Positions 34,980 through 46,485 of a DNA stretch of 64,000 nucleotides are shown piece after piece. Positions within the stretch are counted from its first letter, which is position 1, and each line of letters starts with the position of its first letter. The notes below the pieces were generated by a model, which saw nothing but the letters and a program-made list of their open reading frames with translations, was not told the DNA's origin and ran no database searches. The stretch is taken from the NCBI GenBank assembly GCA_014871385.1, contig CM026424.1, positions 5,819,320 through 5,883,319 on the forward strand. The letters run 5' to 3'. The position numbers and the translations under genes are program-made. Source of the stretch: Ceratodon purpureus. Lineage: Eukaryota > Streptophyta > Bryopsida > Pseudoditrichales > Ditrichaceae.

Positions 34980-36754
34980 CCTCCGGAAACGCCCCGACCC
35001 CAACACATGAATCACGCCGGGCCCTCGACAACAGGCCGGAGGATGGCCGAGGACCAACGCCCGGTGGGGCCCTCTCCCAACACCACCCCATTCCGTCACC
35101 CCGACGAACCGACCAATCCCTGGACTGAACCTCGCCCCCCCCACCACTCCGTCCACGTTCCAACCGAATGTCCCCCACATTCCGTCGACATTCCATCGCC
35201 GGAAGAGACGGACTCCTAAACCCCTCACTGCCCCTAAAACCGATCCTCTAGATCTCAAACACCAAATCATCGATGATGTCGCTTTTAGGTTACGTAACGG
35301 ATTTAAGTATAGAAACGAAAACCCGATCAACCGACGAACTGAATCACTCCTCGAGATTCCGTCGACATTCGCCAGTCTCGACGGGCTGAACGAGGCTTAG
35401 TGTACCAGAAACCGTCACCAGAGTTACAATCTATGGATTTGTAGATATGGTGATGGGGATGATGCGGGTTTGGTAGATGGTGGTGGGTTTGGGGGTGGAG
35501 GGCGAAGAGGGAGGGCGTCGTCTCTCTCGCAGGAGCGGGCACTCCAGTGGGGCGGGGGCGACGACTGCCATTTCGGACACACAACTCCCAGATAGCTCAC
35601 AACACACACTGACCACCACTCGATCAGCTCGCGCGAGCGCACCGTCTGTCAGTGTCTCCGCAGCGCATTCATTCCGCCACCGGACGCCGCAGGGAGCTCT
35701 CACTTGCCGACGGGCTGCGCATAGCCGGGACGGGGAGAATCAGGGAGGAAGGAAGGAAAGCAGCAAGGCAGCAGGCGAGCCGGGGTCCAGGTAGGGTTAC
35801 CGGTTGGTGATGCAAGGGTTTGGAGTTTGTGATTGCGATGATGTGCGAGTGGAGGTCTCGTGAGGAGCCGCGTTTCGTGCTTTAGGTTTGAGGTGACAGT
35901 CTAGTGGACGTTTGGTGGTTTTAGAGGTTTGTTTGGAGATTAGGGAGTTAGTAGTGCGGGCATTGGTTGTGAATGTGGATGAGGTTCGTTTTGTGTTGAT
36001 GCTTTTGTGGCGAGTAATTATGCGTGGTGATGGAATGTGTGCGTGTTTCGTGTTTCGTGTTAGGCATTGGTTTTTGAGTTGGTGCGGGGATTGGTGTTTT
36101 AGTGGGGTTTAGGAGTAATGTGAACTGGTAGGAGAGGCTAGAATTTGCGTTGGAGTGGAGACTGAATGCTGGTTCTGTGTACTGCGTCGTGTGAATCGGT
36201 TGTAGTTCGCTTGGGTCGGGTTTCTGGAGTTGATTTGGAGGGAGCGGAGGTTGTGGTCGTTGTAGGGATGTGATGATGGAGTAATGGCGATCCGGGGAAT
36301 GCATTGTGTGATTGTCGTGCTGTGGAAGAGAATGATTTTTGCTTGTGGCGAGTTGTGGGAGTAGTTGCCTAATATGGACAGGTTATTGCATGTAGAATTT
36401 AGTTTGAATTTGCGTCCTTGTCTTATCGTAAAGCTTGGAGGTTAGTTGATGAATTGAATCGTGTGGTCGTCTTGTTGGGGTTCTACTCGTCGAGACGCAT
36501 TAATGCTCAATATTCTGGTCGTTAGGTCTTTCAAATGTTTACGTGGAACATTAATGCAAGCTAGTGATATACGTTTGTAGATTTTCCACGACTCTCTGAT
36601 GTTGCCAGTGAACATTTTGTCGAGCTTTTACAGGCGAATTTTAGGGGCGTGCGTTTGTGCCTTTCCCTAGTTGAAACAGTAAATTCTCTTTTTCTGTTAG
36701 CCCTTCGCCTTACATAAGTAACGGACTAAAACATATGAGTTGGCTTCTACGCAG
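34980..36754 (+). promoter_or_regulatory. KAS II upstream GC-rich region, 5'UTR exon and leader intron
   Basis: 34980-35800 is GC-rich against an AT-rich background, as expected for the promoter and first untranslated exon of the downstream gene. The exon seems to end at 35792 before a donor (GGTCCAG then GTAGGG). An acceptor lies at 36753-36754 (CTACGCAG), 36 bp before the ATG, giving a ~960 bp leader intron. The string ATTCCGTCGACATTC occurs twice (near 35174 and 35355). Open frames in this region are composition artefacts. Confidence 0.55.
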
Positions 36755-36790
36755 GCAAGAGCTCATAGTTTTTGCATGCAAGATTGAAGG

Positions 36791-39700
36791 ATGGCGTTTT
36801 CAACAGCTGCATCGCCCCTGTGTACTTGGTTGATAGCTGCCTGTCTATCTAGTTCTGTTGCAGGGCTTTCTGGCAATGATGCTCCCGTCAGCTCAGGGCC
36901 TTTGGGCCGAAGACTCAGAAGGAGAGTTGCGCGCTCGAAGCAGTTGGCCGCAGAAAGCTGGTTTTCCAGTTTCGGCATGCAATCAGCAAGTCTGTCGGGT
37001 CAGAGTCTAGTAGCTTTCTGTGGATCCGGTCTTTCGGAATTAGGGACATTCTGTAATCTTGAAGGATGCGAGGAGTACAATAACATGAAGCCTCTGTTTG
37101 GAGATGGCTTTTTTGGCGAGGGTTTGGGAGGTTTTGGTTTTGGAACGAAGCCCGCGAGAGCTGGCCGGAGACTTAGGAGAGCTGCTGCAGGTGAGGATTG
37201 CTTGGCGCAAGTTATATTCTCATTACAGTATTCGAACTGGGTTCTGAATTTTGCACGAAGTGCATGTTCTAGGGATACGTTCACCATTGAACATACAGAA
37301 TATCGCTTAGCCACGAGTTTCTGGGTGATTTCGGAATTTTGTTTGGGGATTCCGTAGAGTATGTCTAACCTGCGTCTTTGAATATTTTGTGGCCCATAGT
37401 ATTGCTGGAGACATCTTGTGTTCATAGGATTTTTCTGTCTCACATTATTCTTCCGCAACTCTCGATGTATGCTGAAAATTTCTCGTTTATTGTTCGTGAA
37501 CAACAGGAAAAGCCACGGCTGTTGCAGTGCAACCGGCTAAGGAATCAGAGCAGAAGAAGAATAAAAAAACCGCAACTAAGCAAAGGAGGGTTGTAGTCAC
37601 TGGTATGGGTGTAGTGTCATGTCACGGCCATGATAAGGATATGTTTTACGAGAATTTATTAGCAGGGAAGAGTGGAATTTCGGAGATAGAGAGATTCGAC
37701 TGCAAAGATTTTCCAACAGTAAGTCGCTCATAATTATCTTTTGTCTATTAAATGCCATGTTTACTAGTTCTGATCAGTGTAAGCTCCTTATTCTGATTTG
37801 ATTCCGCTAGTTCCTGCGTTCATGCCCTTTTACCTGAATGTGCCCAGAGTGCTCTTTGTGAATGAGTAACAGGGCACATAGATTTTCGCAGATCTATAAG
37901 CATATATCTTTACTATGTGAATGTGTATCTTATTAGCGTAGGAAAACAACGTAAGTAGTGTCTACCATTTTAAGAAAAATTTATATTAGCTGAACTGCAT
38001 TCGTACTGCTAAGTGCTGATTTTGCATTACGCGGTGGCAGAGATTTGCAGGTGAAATCAAGTCATTCTCGACGGATGGCTGGGTTGCTGGGAAGTTTGCA
38101 AGACGCATGGATAAGTTCATGCTGTATCTCCTAACAGCAGGAAAAAAAGCCGTGATGGACGCTGGTATTACAGAAGAAGTCATGAAAGACTTCGACAAGT
38201 CCAAATGTGGTGTTCTCATTGGATCTGCAATGGGAGGGATGCAGGTAATTTTGTAGTATGGCGTCTGATTTTGATTTAGCCAGAGGTTTTCAGCAGTTGT
38301 AATAATTATTGTACTGCAAAGGTGAACTCTAGCTTTCTGTTGTCTGTTTTTAACATAACAACTTAGGAACTCGCCTTCTTGTAGTGCAAGTTCTTTAAGA
38401 ATGAGTTATTCTCTTATAAGATCTTTCATGATTGCTTGGGCTGAAGGTGTAGTGTTGGTGTGGCAGGTATTTCATGATGCCATAGAGGCATTAAGTATAT
38501 CCTATCGAAAGATGAACCCTTTTTGTGTTCCTTTTGCAACCACCAACATGGGTTCAGCTATGCTAGCCATGGATCTGGTATGACATTGTGCTGTGACTTA
38601 TCTCTATATTTCGTGGTATTCCTCGCTGGTGGTTACTGGTGTTATATTCTTTTCTTAGTACGTGTTGGATTTTTATGTCTTTAAAGTTTATAACTTGTGT
38701 GTACGTCTTTAACAGGGGTGGATGGGACCCAACTATTCTATTTCAACAGCTTGTGCCACAAGCAATTTTTGTATAATTAGTGCTGCAAATCACATCATCA
38801 GGGGTGAAGCTGTAAGTTGCGAATCTTATATTCTTACTACTATAGGTGAAGTGATAAAGCTGTTACGATTACACATCCTTTTGATTCCTTCTGTTCTTTC
38901 AAAGAGGTCTTTCTAATGGTGGTCGTTTATGGATATTTTAATTTGAAATGTCAAGAATGGTATTTTTATGCTCTATCTCAATTCTTCGTTTAAAAAGATC
39001 AAAGTTAAAAGACTCATCGTATAAACCTTTGTCTGCAGGATGTTATGTTGTCAGGAGGCTCTGATGCTGCTATCATTCCTATTGGTAAGTTCCTACCCTG
39101 CTTTTTTCGATTCAAACTGAATTGGAATTCTAAGATCTGTAAGTACCAGGGAAAGGAGGAGCCTCTTGTTTGGAGTTCCAAAATACGATGTTCGCTTGCC
39201 TTTGAACTTTCTTGCAGTTTATACCTTTTCCTGACCGATCTTCTCTTTGTGTTACTTAGTCTTCGATCATTCATTTCTTACATGATATAATTTGCGGGTG
39301 TCCAGGTCTTGGCGGATTTGTCGCTTGCCGAGCGCTGTCTCAGCGCAACGATGATCCAACTAAAGCATCTCGCCCTTGGGATAAGGTCTGGTTTGGATCC
39401 TCTATCCTCTATCCTCTCTCGGCATGGTGCCTTTAACAACTAGCCTCCAATTTTTGATTCTTTTTAAGCTCCTACTGATGTCCATGTTGTTTCTTATTAT
39501 ACAGAACCGGGATGGGTTTGTCATGGGCGAGGGGGCAGGCGTTCTGTTGCTGGAAGAGTTAGATCATGCCAAGGTTTGTACCTTTTAGCGTAATGAAGCA
39601 GCACTTCATGAGCATACAAGTTTTTTCCACTAAAGCATAATGTCTTTAACCGATATTTTCCGAACCGTTTTGGATTGTTGCCTGAAATGATCACCTCTTT

Positions 39701-41111
39701 TAACTTTTTTCTGAAATAATTTCGAAAGGCAAAAATATGTGAGGACTCTGTGTATTGAAACATATCTGTGTCGAGCTTGTTCAGGCACGGGGAGCAGAGA
39801 TATATGCAGAGTTTTTAGGAGGAAGCGTCACTTGTGACGCTTATCACATGACAGAGCCACACCCCGACGGTACGTTGTTCTGACTTGCTCCAGTCACGGG
39901 TCCGAAGTGTAGGTTTGCCCTTGTTTTGTCTTCTTTCTGCCTTGGAATTGACTTGCGTAGGTGACCATTCCTGACTAGTACAATGTGTTTGTGTTGGATA
40001 TTTTTCAGTTGTGACTATTCTGGTTATGAAGCGTGATACCTTTCTAGTGCGTGACAGGTGCTGGTGTGCTACTTTGCATTGAGAAGGCCCTGGCCCAGTC
40101 AGGAGTGAACAGGGCTGATGTCAACTATGTGAATGCTCATGCAACCTCAACAAAAGCTGGCGATCTGCAGGAATACAAGGCTCTCATGAAGTCTTTCGGA
40201 GGAAATCCCGAGGTAAGAAGGCTTTTATCCTCTCACTAGTGGAGATATGACTGAACTGAAAGTCTTTCCGTCCTCAATTCTCTCTGATCTGCTTCTATCG
40301 ATCTTGGTAAGGGACACAGTAGCAAAAGTTTGCCTTTTCTGGTTGTGCACGGAATTCAGCTTTTGTGTTATTTCTGATCTGGTGTATGGAAATGTTTCGG
40401 TTGCAGCTCAAGGTGAACTCAACTAAATCTATGGTTGGCCATCTGCTGGGAGCTGCTGGTGGAGTTGAAGCTATTGCAACTATTCAGGTGAGTATTGCAT
40501 TGCTAGAAGCGAAGTCCAGAACAGCACGTCTGCATAGATGTGTCCTTATCTTTTGTTAAATTACTACGTGGCACTAGAATTTAAAACAAGCAAGGAACCT
40601 GATTTATCGACCTCAAATTTATTCTGCTCTTAACGGTGTGCTTTATCGTGACATAGGCGATCAGAACTGGCTGGGTGCACCCTACGATCAACCTCGATGA
40701 TCCCGAGAGTGAAGTGGTAAGATCCTCTTCATTGTTGTTTTGGTGTCGCCCTTTAGCGGAATCGGGTTCTTTCAATAGTAGGAAGAGATCTATTCAGTTA
40801 TGTGGAGTCGCTTAATATCTATTTCATCCGTAGTAGTAGTTGTCACATACATGTGTGTTGTCTTTGTGAGATTAAATGTGTTAAATCTCATTGCGAATTC
40901 TAGGTAGTGACTTTAGTTCACTGCTTTAGTTGGTTTCTGAACTATCATTTGGACTTCATGTTGCAATGGTTTTCAGGATTTGAACGTGATTGTGGGAGGT
41001 GAGAAGCAGAGACTGGACATCAAGGTCGCTCTGTCAAACTCCTTTGGCTTTGGGGGTCACAATTCATCAGTGTTATTCGCTCCATACGTGGAAGCTAATG
41101 AAGAAGATTGA
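36791..41111 (+). CDS. KAS2: Plastid 3-oxoacyl-[ACP] synthase II (KAS II)
   Basis: Thirteen exons give 577 residues: 36791-37190, 37507-37718, 38041-38244, 38467-38577, 38716-38811, 39039-39084, 39306-39385, 39505-39573, 39785-39869, 40058-40212, 40407-40487, 40657-40716 and 40977-41111. All phases close. The long basic N-terminus (~155 residues, with [12 protein letters not shown]) is a transit peptide plus spacer. The condensing-enzyme core starts at [12 protein letters not shown]. The catalytic triad is intact: Cys322 in STACATSN, His462 in NAHATST and His498 in VGHLLGAAG, with Lys493. Signature stretches such as [32 protein letters not shown] and [12 protein letters not shown] match plant KAS II rather than KAS I. 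The enzyme elongates palmitoyl-ACP to stearoyl-ACP in plastids, setting the C16/C18 ratio. Confidence 0.96.
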
Positions 41112-41620
41112 TGTACTTCCTACCTTCCCAGTTTGCACGAGTGTTCTGATTTTGTTTCTCCTTGATGCAAAGACGGGAAAATGGCACTGTTGCATAGGCC
41201 ACAGACTGGGGTGCTCATTAAGATTGTCTCAAAATGTGGTACATCGATACTGCAAGATGATTCTATGCTGAACTGCTTTCTGAAATGAAAAACTTACAGA
41301 TCTGCATTTTTCTCCTACTTTTCTGCCTCCTACTTCAATGCCATATTTGATGTTTTTGGTTTATCTAGAGCAGATGGACAAGATATTGCATACTTTGCTG
41401 TCCACTTAACATCTGCCAAAATGTTAGTGCCCATGGTGCAAATTACATTTTAACTATTGTTTCATTACTACGTGATCTGTTCTGATTTTTAATTTAATAG
41501 TTGCTTCCTGACTCGCTAAATCCTGGGAATCGCTTGAGACATGTGAGATGGTATGGAGGGGGGTATACTGTTATGCACAAAAAATGTTATAAAGTATATC
41601 AAGTGTTTTGCGTTCATGTT
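41112..41620. other. KAS II 3' untranslated region and flank
   Basis: Follows the stop codon and holds no family-like frame. Polyadenylation probably occurs in this T-rich stretch, but the site cannot be placed. Confidence 0.4.
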
Positions 41621-43072
41621 TTAACCCCTAAAGTTTTTGGCTCTAAAATCCCAAATTCTGCCTCAATTCTGCCCTGTTTTAGTTCAAGGTAGAATTATGC
41701 AAATTCAAACATATTTTAAAGAGTCTAATCCTAGGATCTAGTACCTAACTTGTACATGTATGTATACACAAAATTTTAGATTGCAACTCCTCACCATTCG
41801 GAAGAGTGTAAGGTTTGAACTTGAGAGAAAAGTTTTTTTTGGTATTGCCCGGCAAGAACAGCCACCCTTCAGAGAGTGAAACAGCCAATTTTTGAGATCG
41901 TGTGGGTGGAGGCTCTTCAGTTTTAGATTCAAAGGTGAGTTGAGAGTATGCTCAAAAAAATTGAAGACATTAGAGTTATTTGTGAAGGCATCTGATATTT
42001 GACTTAAATACCATGAGTTTTGCTTTATCATATTATTTTTTTTTGCTTCAAATAGTTGGGAGGCATGGAAGAACTTGGTGGTCTCACTACATTTGGTGTA
42101 TAAAAGCTTGGTGGTTTCTAAATTCAAGTAAAACTAGTTTTGCTATCATTCCATCCTTGAAGACTAGTTTTCCTTGAGTTTAGAGACCACCAAGTTCTTA
42201 GACACCCAATATAGTGAAACCACAAAGTTCTTCCATGTCTCCCAACTATTTGAAGTAAGAAAAAATAATACAATAAAGCAAAATTCATGGTATCTTTTTA
42301 AAATAGAAGGTGACATTAAGGATAACTTTATTACAACACACAGAAGCATTGGAAAATTACATTTCCAGTGACGGGAGTCAAATGAAATGCATATACAGTG
42401 GCTCTTTTTCCACAATACAAATGCCTAAGAAGATCATCTATTTTTTGAAATCCAAAGGGTGTATACATGCATTTGTATAGAAAAGAAATTGTAGAAGAAA
42501 TATAAAATAAAATAAAAAATCCAAAATAGATATGAATTTTACAGCATATACTGTGGTTTAGGAGGAGAAAATGGTGAAGGAAAAATGGGTGACGATGGTG
42601 ACCCAATCACTACTGATCTGCCTGAAATTTTTTATATAAATTGGAACTTTGAATGAATATATCTCAAGATCCGTACAGTCAAAATTTACAAAACTCAGTC
42701 TGTTTTTGAATTGGATGGTTCTAAACAAGATTCTACGGTTGGATTTTTCAAAAACAAGTTTTAAAAAAAATTGTGAAATGATTTCTGAAATGATCATTTG
42801 GAAATCACTATAGACTATCACAGATTTGGTACACCACTCCCATGGGCCACAAACCTGCCCCAGCCGCCCTGAATTGAATTTTTTATCTTTAATCACAAAT
42901 TATTTCTTAACTCCGGGCCCGATGAAAGTAAAATTTGGTCTTGTTAGAAAGATATGGCAATTTCCCATGTTGTGCCAAAGTTACAGCCACATCTAGTGAA
43001 ATTTGACTTATAGGGAGCCCCTGTGGACCCTAAAACATACCAAAACTGTTGAGTTGATGCTTTATGGGTTAA
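41621..43072. mobile_element. TTAA-flanked element with CCCCTAAAG/CTTTATGGG ends
   Basis: The left end is TTAA then CCCCTAAAG (41621-41633). The right end is CTTTATGGG then TTAA (43060-43072). The first ~150 bp align with the left end of the element at 47882-48742 (CTGCCTCAA, CAAGGT, TTTGCAAA/TATGCAAA blocks). Its right end is related to the MITE at 34441. TTAA target sites are used by piggyBac-like elements, and TTA/TAA by Harbinger-type elements; which applies is open. No transposase is encoded. A 286 bp fold-back copy is nested at 42008-42293. Confidence 0.55.
42008..42293. mobile_element. 286 bp fold-back MITE nested in the TTAA element
   Basis: Arms at 42008-42140 and 42164-42293 are inverted repeats of ~130 bp at about 85-90% identity (ATACCATGA..TTTTGCTTTAT, CAAATAGTTGGGAG, GAACTTGGTGGTCTC). 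The loop is only ~23 bp. A related degenerate copy lies at about 43198-43415. Confidence 0.75.
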
Positions 43073-43197
43073 AACCCTACCTTTAGGCAGGAAAACAATG
43101 TGTTAGAGAGATATTTGTCCTCGTAGGAAAGTTTTATGAGGAATTCAAATCCTTTCACAAGGAATGCAAATCCTTTCATGACTTTGAGTTTTTAAAA

Positions 43198-43415
43198 TAT
43201 CATGGCTTTTTCCTTATTAAATCATTCTTTTCTACCACAAATAATTAAGAAGCATAGAAGAATTTAGTGGTCTCTAAACTCAAGGAAAACTAATTGAGTT
43301 GTCATTTCATCCCAGAAAACTAATTTTCCTTGAGTTTAAGAACCACAAAGCTTTTACACATTGTGGAGTACATGGAAAGACCATTAAGCTCTTCTTTGTT
43401 TATTAGCTATTTAGA
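43198..43415. repeat. Degenerate second copy of the fold-back MITE
   Basis: Contains the same central inverted pair (AAACTCAAGGAAAACTAAT and TAATTTTCCTTGAGTTTA) and the outer AGAAGCATAGAAGAATT block. It is more diverged than the copy at 42008. Confidence 0.6.
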
Positions 43416-43546
43416 ATGAAGAGAACTACAAAACTTAATTGATACTCTAGTATTACAAGTTACAATATTTACAATGATCAAATTTAAAGGTGATTTATAG
43501 ATGCTTTAAATACTATAACTTGTGATTATATAGGCCACTACAATTG

Positions 43547-43917
43547 GTTGGCGCAAATGGCTCCACGGCCGTGGTGTAGTGGTTCGAGTCATGGCACACC
43601 ATTGAAGTGGTTGTGAGTTTGAATCTCAATGCCAACGTGGTGCCTACTACCATAGTCCACCCAACTATGGTAGGTGTCTTGAGACCTTGTTGTATGGGAA
43701 CCCAAAAAGACCCTGGGGGATAAAATGTGGGTTGTCTTCAAGGCACTTAGTGTAGAGGCACTTAGTGTAGAAAAGTGTTTATCTTCAAAAGGGGGGAATA
43801 GCTCTAGATTCATTATCCTTTATCCAACGGCCACTGGATTAGTGAATAGAATGAACAAACACAATATTCACGTCAGCTCCTTCCGGGTCGGAGTTCTTCT
43901 TCTTCCGTTGGCGCAAA
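43547..43917 (+). mobile_element. tRNA-derived SINE with 11 bp target duplications
   Basis: The body 43558-43906 (349 bp) lies between two exact copies of GTTGGCGCAAA (43547-43557 and 43907-43917). Near the 5' end there is an RNA polymerase III A box (GTGGTGTAGTGG, about 43571-43582) followed at the proper distance by a B box (GAGTTTGAATCTC, about 43615-43627). The 3' end is pyrimidine-rich (GTTCTTCTTCTTCC) rather than poly(A), as in Au-type plant SINEs. Perfect target duplications suggest a fairly recent insertion. A 15 bp piece (AGGCACTTAGTGTAG) is duplicated inside. Confidence 0.85.
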
Positions 43918-44674
43918 AGTATATTCAATCATTAGATTGAATTTTTATTAAAAAAACATGTAGATAATAAAATAAATATTTGTATATCCATAATTCATAT
44001 AGATTTCTTTAATAGCTGAAATACATTCTTGAATTGTTTATAGTGGTTATAAGTCTATCTCCATTTTAAATAATCCAACACAAATATACATGAATACATA
44101 CACATATTTATACGCTAATGAATTAAATTATATTAAATAAATTTATGTGGAAGTTGGTGGAAGCTATATAAAGTATATCCATTTCTATTGTAAATGAAAT
44201 ACAATTAGATTTGAAGATTATATTTGTAAATTTATAGTATTTTTTTATCAAATTCAGATTGTGTTAAATATAGATATTAAATATATAACATGTTGATTAT
44301 ATAAAAAAAACTACAAATAGAAAGTTGATGGACATCTATACATTTTAAAAGAAAATGGTAGAAAAGGTTAGTTCTTTTGAAACGGCATATAAATTAGTTA
44401 GGATTAGATTGGATTCTAAATAGAATTGGCTACAAACGGACACAATTCTTTACTATGTATTGTTTTCTATTCTACACCGCAGGTTGAATATTTTTTAAGT
44501 TTTTATTCCTAATTTACATCCAAGTTTTTAAAAATCATACCACAGTCTTGTAGTTCAAAAATGAAGGACATGTTCAGATTGATAGATTTCGGAAACATGA
44601 AAAATTACCCATCAACTATTTTTGGACTTCATTCATTCACATTCACCTTTAGTCATGATTAGGTTTTATAAAAT
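43918..44674. other. AT-rich upstream region of the filamin-domain gene
   Basis: No coding or element signature seen. It presumably includes the promoter of the gene starting at 44675, but no site can be assigned. Confidence 0.35.
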
Positions 44675-46485
44675 ATGGTACTTCCAATTTCTTTTCTCTT
44701 TTTGAAAGCCATCCTTGTGCTAAGAACCATCAACTATGTAAATGCGAGTACTTGCAATTCAATAACAGATTCAAATGGCCTCAGCTCTCTGTGCTCATCA
44801 CTCTCATTAACAGGTGGCGACAAACTTTTGAATCTCTTTCCATCAGGCATTCAAGTGAGTTTCAACATCACCACGCTCATCAAAGAATGTGTGGGATTAA
44901 CATGTGTTACGAGCAACCGAAAATGCACGCGGAGTTGCCCATGTTGCCGCGGGTACGGTGGTGCAGATCCGGGATTCAAAGCAACTATTGTGGCGCTCGA
45001 CAATTCGAGTTCCACTTACACGCAAAACCTTACATGCTCTTTTTCGCCATATGTTGCTAATTCCCAAGGCTTCTACTTCTTTGATTGTGTATTCAAAGGC
45101 TATGGTTTGGCATCTCTGACCAAGTTGATTATAATGCAAATCAGCTGGAACAATATGCCAGTGGGTGCCACACTTAATTTCAACATGTATATTACAGCAG
45201 GTAATTGTTCAAATTTCTCTATAAAAACCAAAATTTCAATTAGGTTAACTGAATACTGTTTACCGTCGAGAAAGCTCATGTACTTTTTGTTGTGAGAGAC
45301 TGTAAGTTCTTGTGCTTCGTGTGCACACTTTTCTTTTTTTCTTTTTTCTTTTTTTTGAACAAGAGGGTGAAACCTCATAGTATTAATGAAGAACCTTCTT
45401 GTGCACTTTCAATGTAAGTCAATTAGCTTTATGACACAGTTGCAAAAAGAAAAAAACTTGCTTGAATTCTTTTTCTAGGAATGTAAACAGATGGACAATG
45501 CGTTTGCAATTCATTGCTTGACTTGTCTGAACCTTGGACATTGCAAGTGAACACAATCTCATGCAAACCCTAACGAGTTCTTTTGTGTCTATGCTTGAAT
45601 CTATGTCCATTTATGTTTCTCAGGGTGTAAGGGAAACATTTTTTTTTAACGTTCATGCTTTAGAAAGTCCTTTCACTACCTTGATTTGATGGAATAAATG
45701 TTCTAGGAAGAAATATTGAAGCGCAACCACTTGACCCAAAATACTAATTTTGGCAGGAAGTGTGTCACTACCAGATAGCTTATGGAATTGGGAAAGAGGC
45801 AACAAGTTCCCAATAAATGAATATGGCATATTCAAAATACTTCTGTATGATGCATATGGAAATAAAGTATCAGCTTCCACAGGATCTATACAGCCCAATG
45901 TCCAGATTGATGCCACATTTCAGAGGTCTGAAATAAATTTGCTTAGTAATAAATCTGAAACAATAGTTGAAACAACCCCAACTATAAAAATCACGTGGCA
46001 AATGGCTTATGGATTTTGTGTTATCAGTGTGTATGCAAAGAAAGAAGGGATGTTTAAAATGACTGTCCGAGATAACCACAATATTATATTGGGAAACATG
46101 CCAACCACATTCTATGTGACACCAGGTGTGTACTATCAAGCTTATCTGTTCAAATTACGGTATCATAAAGCAAGAAATTTGTATGTAGTCCTTGATAATT
46201 GTATGTGTGTAAATCATAAAGCAAGAAATTTGTATGTAGTCCTTGATAATTGTATGTGTGTAAATCACATCGTGAATTCAAGACTAAATAATACATTTTC
46301 GTTGAATTCTAGACGAGTCATGGACTGGTACAAGATTTAAGCCCCCACCAGCTCCCAAGACGTATTTTCTTGGTGATAATTATGTGGGAAGTGCAGCTGA
46401 GGTTCAAAAGACTTTGAATTTGTGGCTGGCCATGTCTATGCTTTTGTGTACATTGGTAACTGTTTTAGAAATTCCATATGAATAG
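44675..46485 (+). CDS. Secreted single-pass membrane protein with filamin-type domain (GEX2-like?)
   Basis: Exons 44675-45200, 45757-46125 and 46313-46485 join in phase and give 355 residues. A signal peptide opens the protein (MVLPISFLFLKAILVL). Residues ~28-175 form a Cys-rich ectodomain with a CTRSCPCC cluster and several N-glycosylation sites. The second exon encodes a filamin/ABP280-type immunoglobulin-like repeat: FKILLYDAYGNKVSAS near its start and KEGMFKMTVRDN..FYVTPG at its end. A proline-rich linker and a hydrophobic segment (LNLWLAMSMLLCTLVTVL) close the protein, with almost no cytoplasmic tail. Plant proteins combining an ectodomain with filamin repeats and a membrane anchor include the gamete-attachment protein GEX2, but those are much longer, so the link is tentative. 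A donor-like GTAACT in the last exon leaves room for a further exon. Confidence 0.6.
46162..46266. repeat. Two tandem 51 bp units in intron 2
   Basis: The unit starting ATCATAAAGCAAGAAATTTG occurs at 46162 and again at 46213 with essentially no differences. It is a recent duplication inside the intron of the filamin-domain gene. Confidence 0.9.

Noticed and set aside
35327-35794. Overlapping frames upstream of KAS II
   Set aside because: They lie in the GC-rich promoter and 5'UTR exon. No homology-like motifs, and a splice donor at 35793 fits a leader exon.
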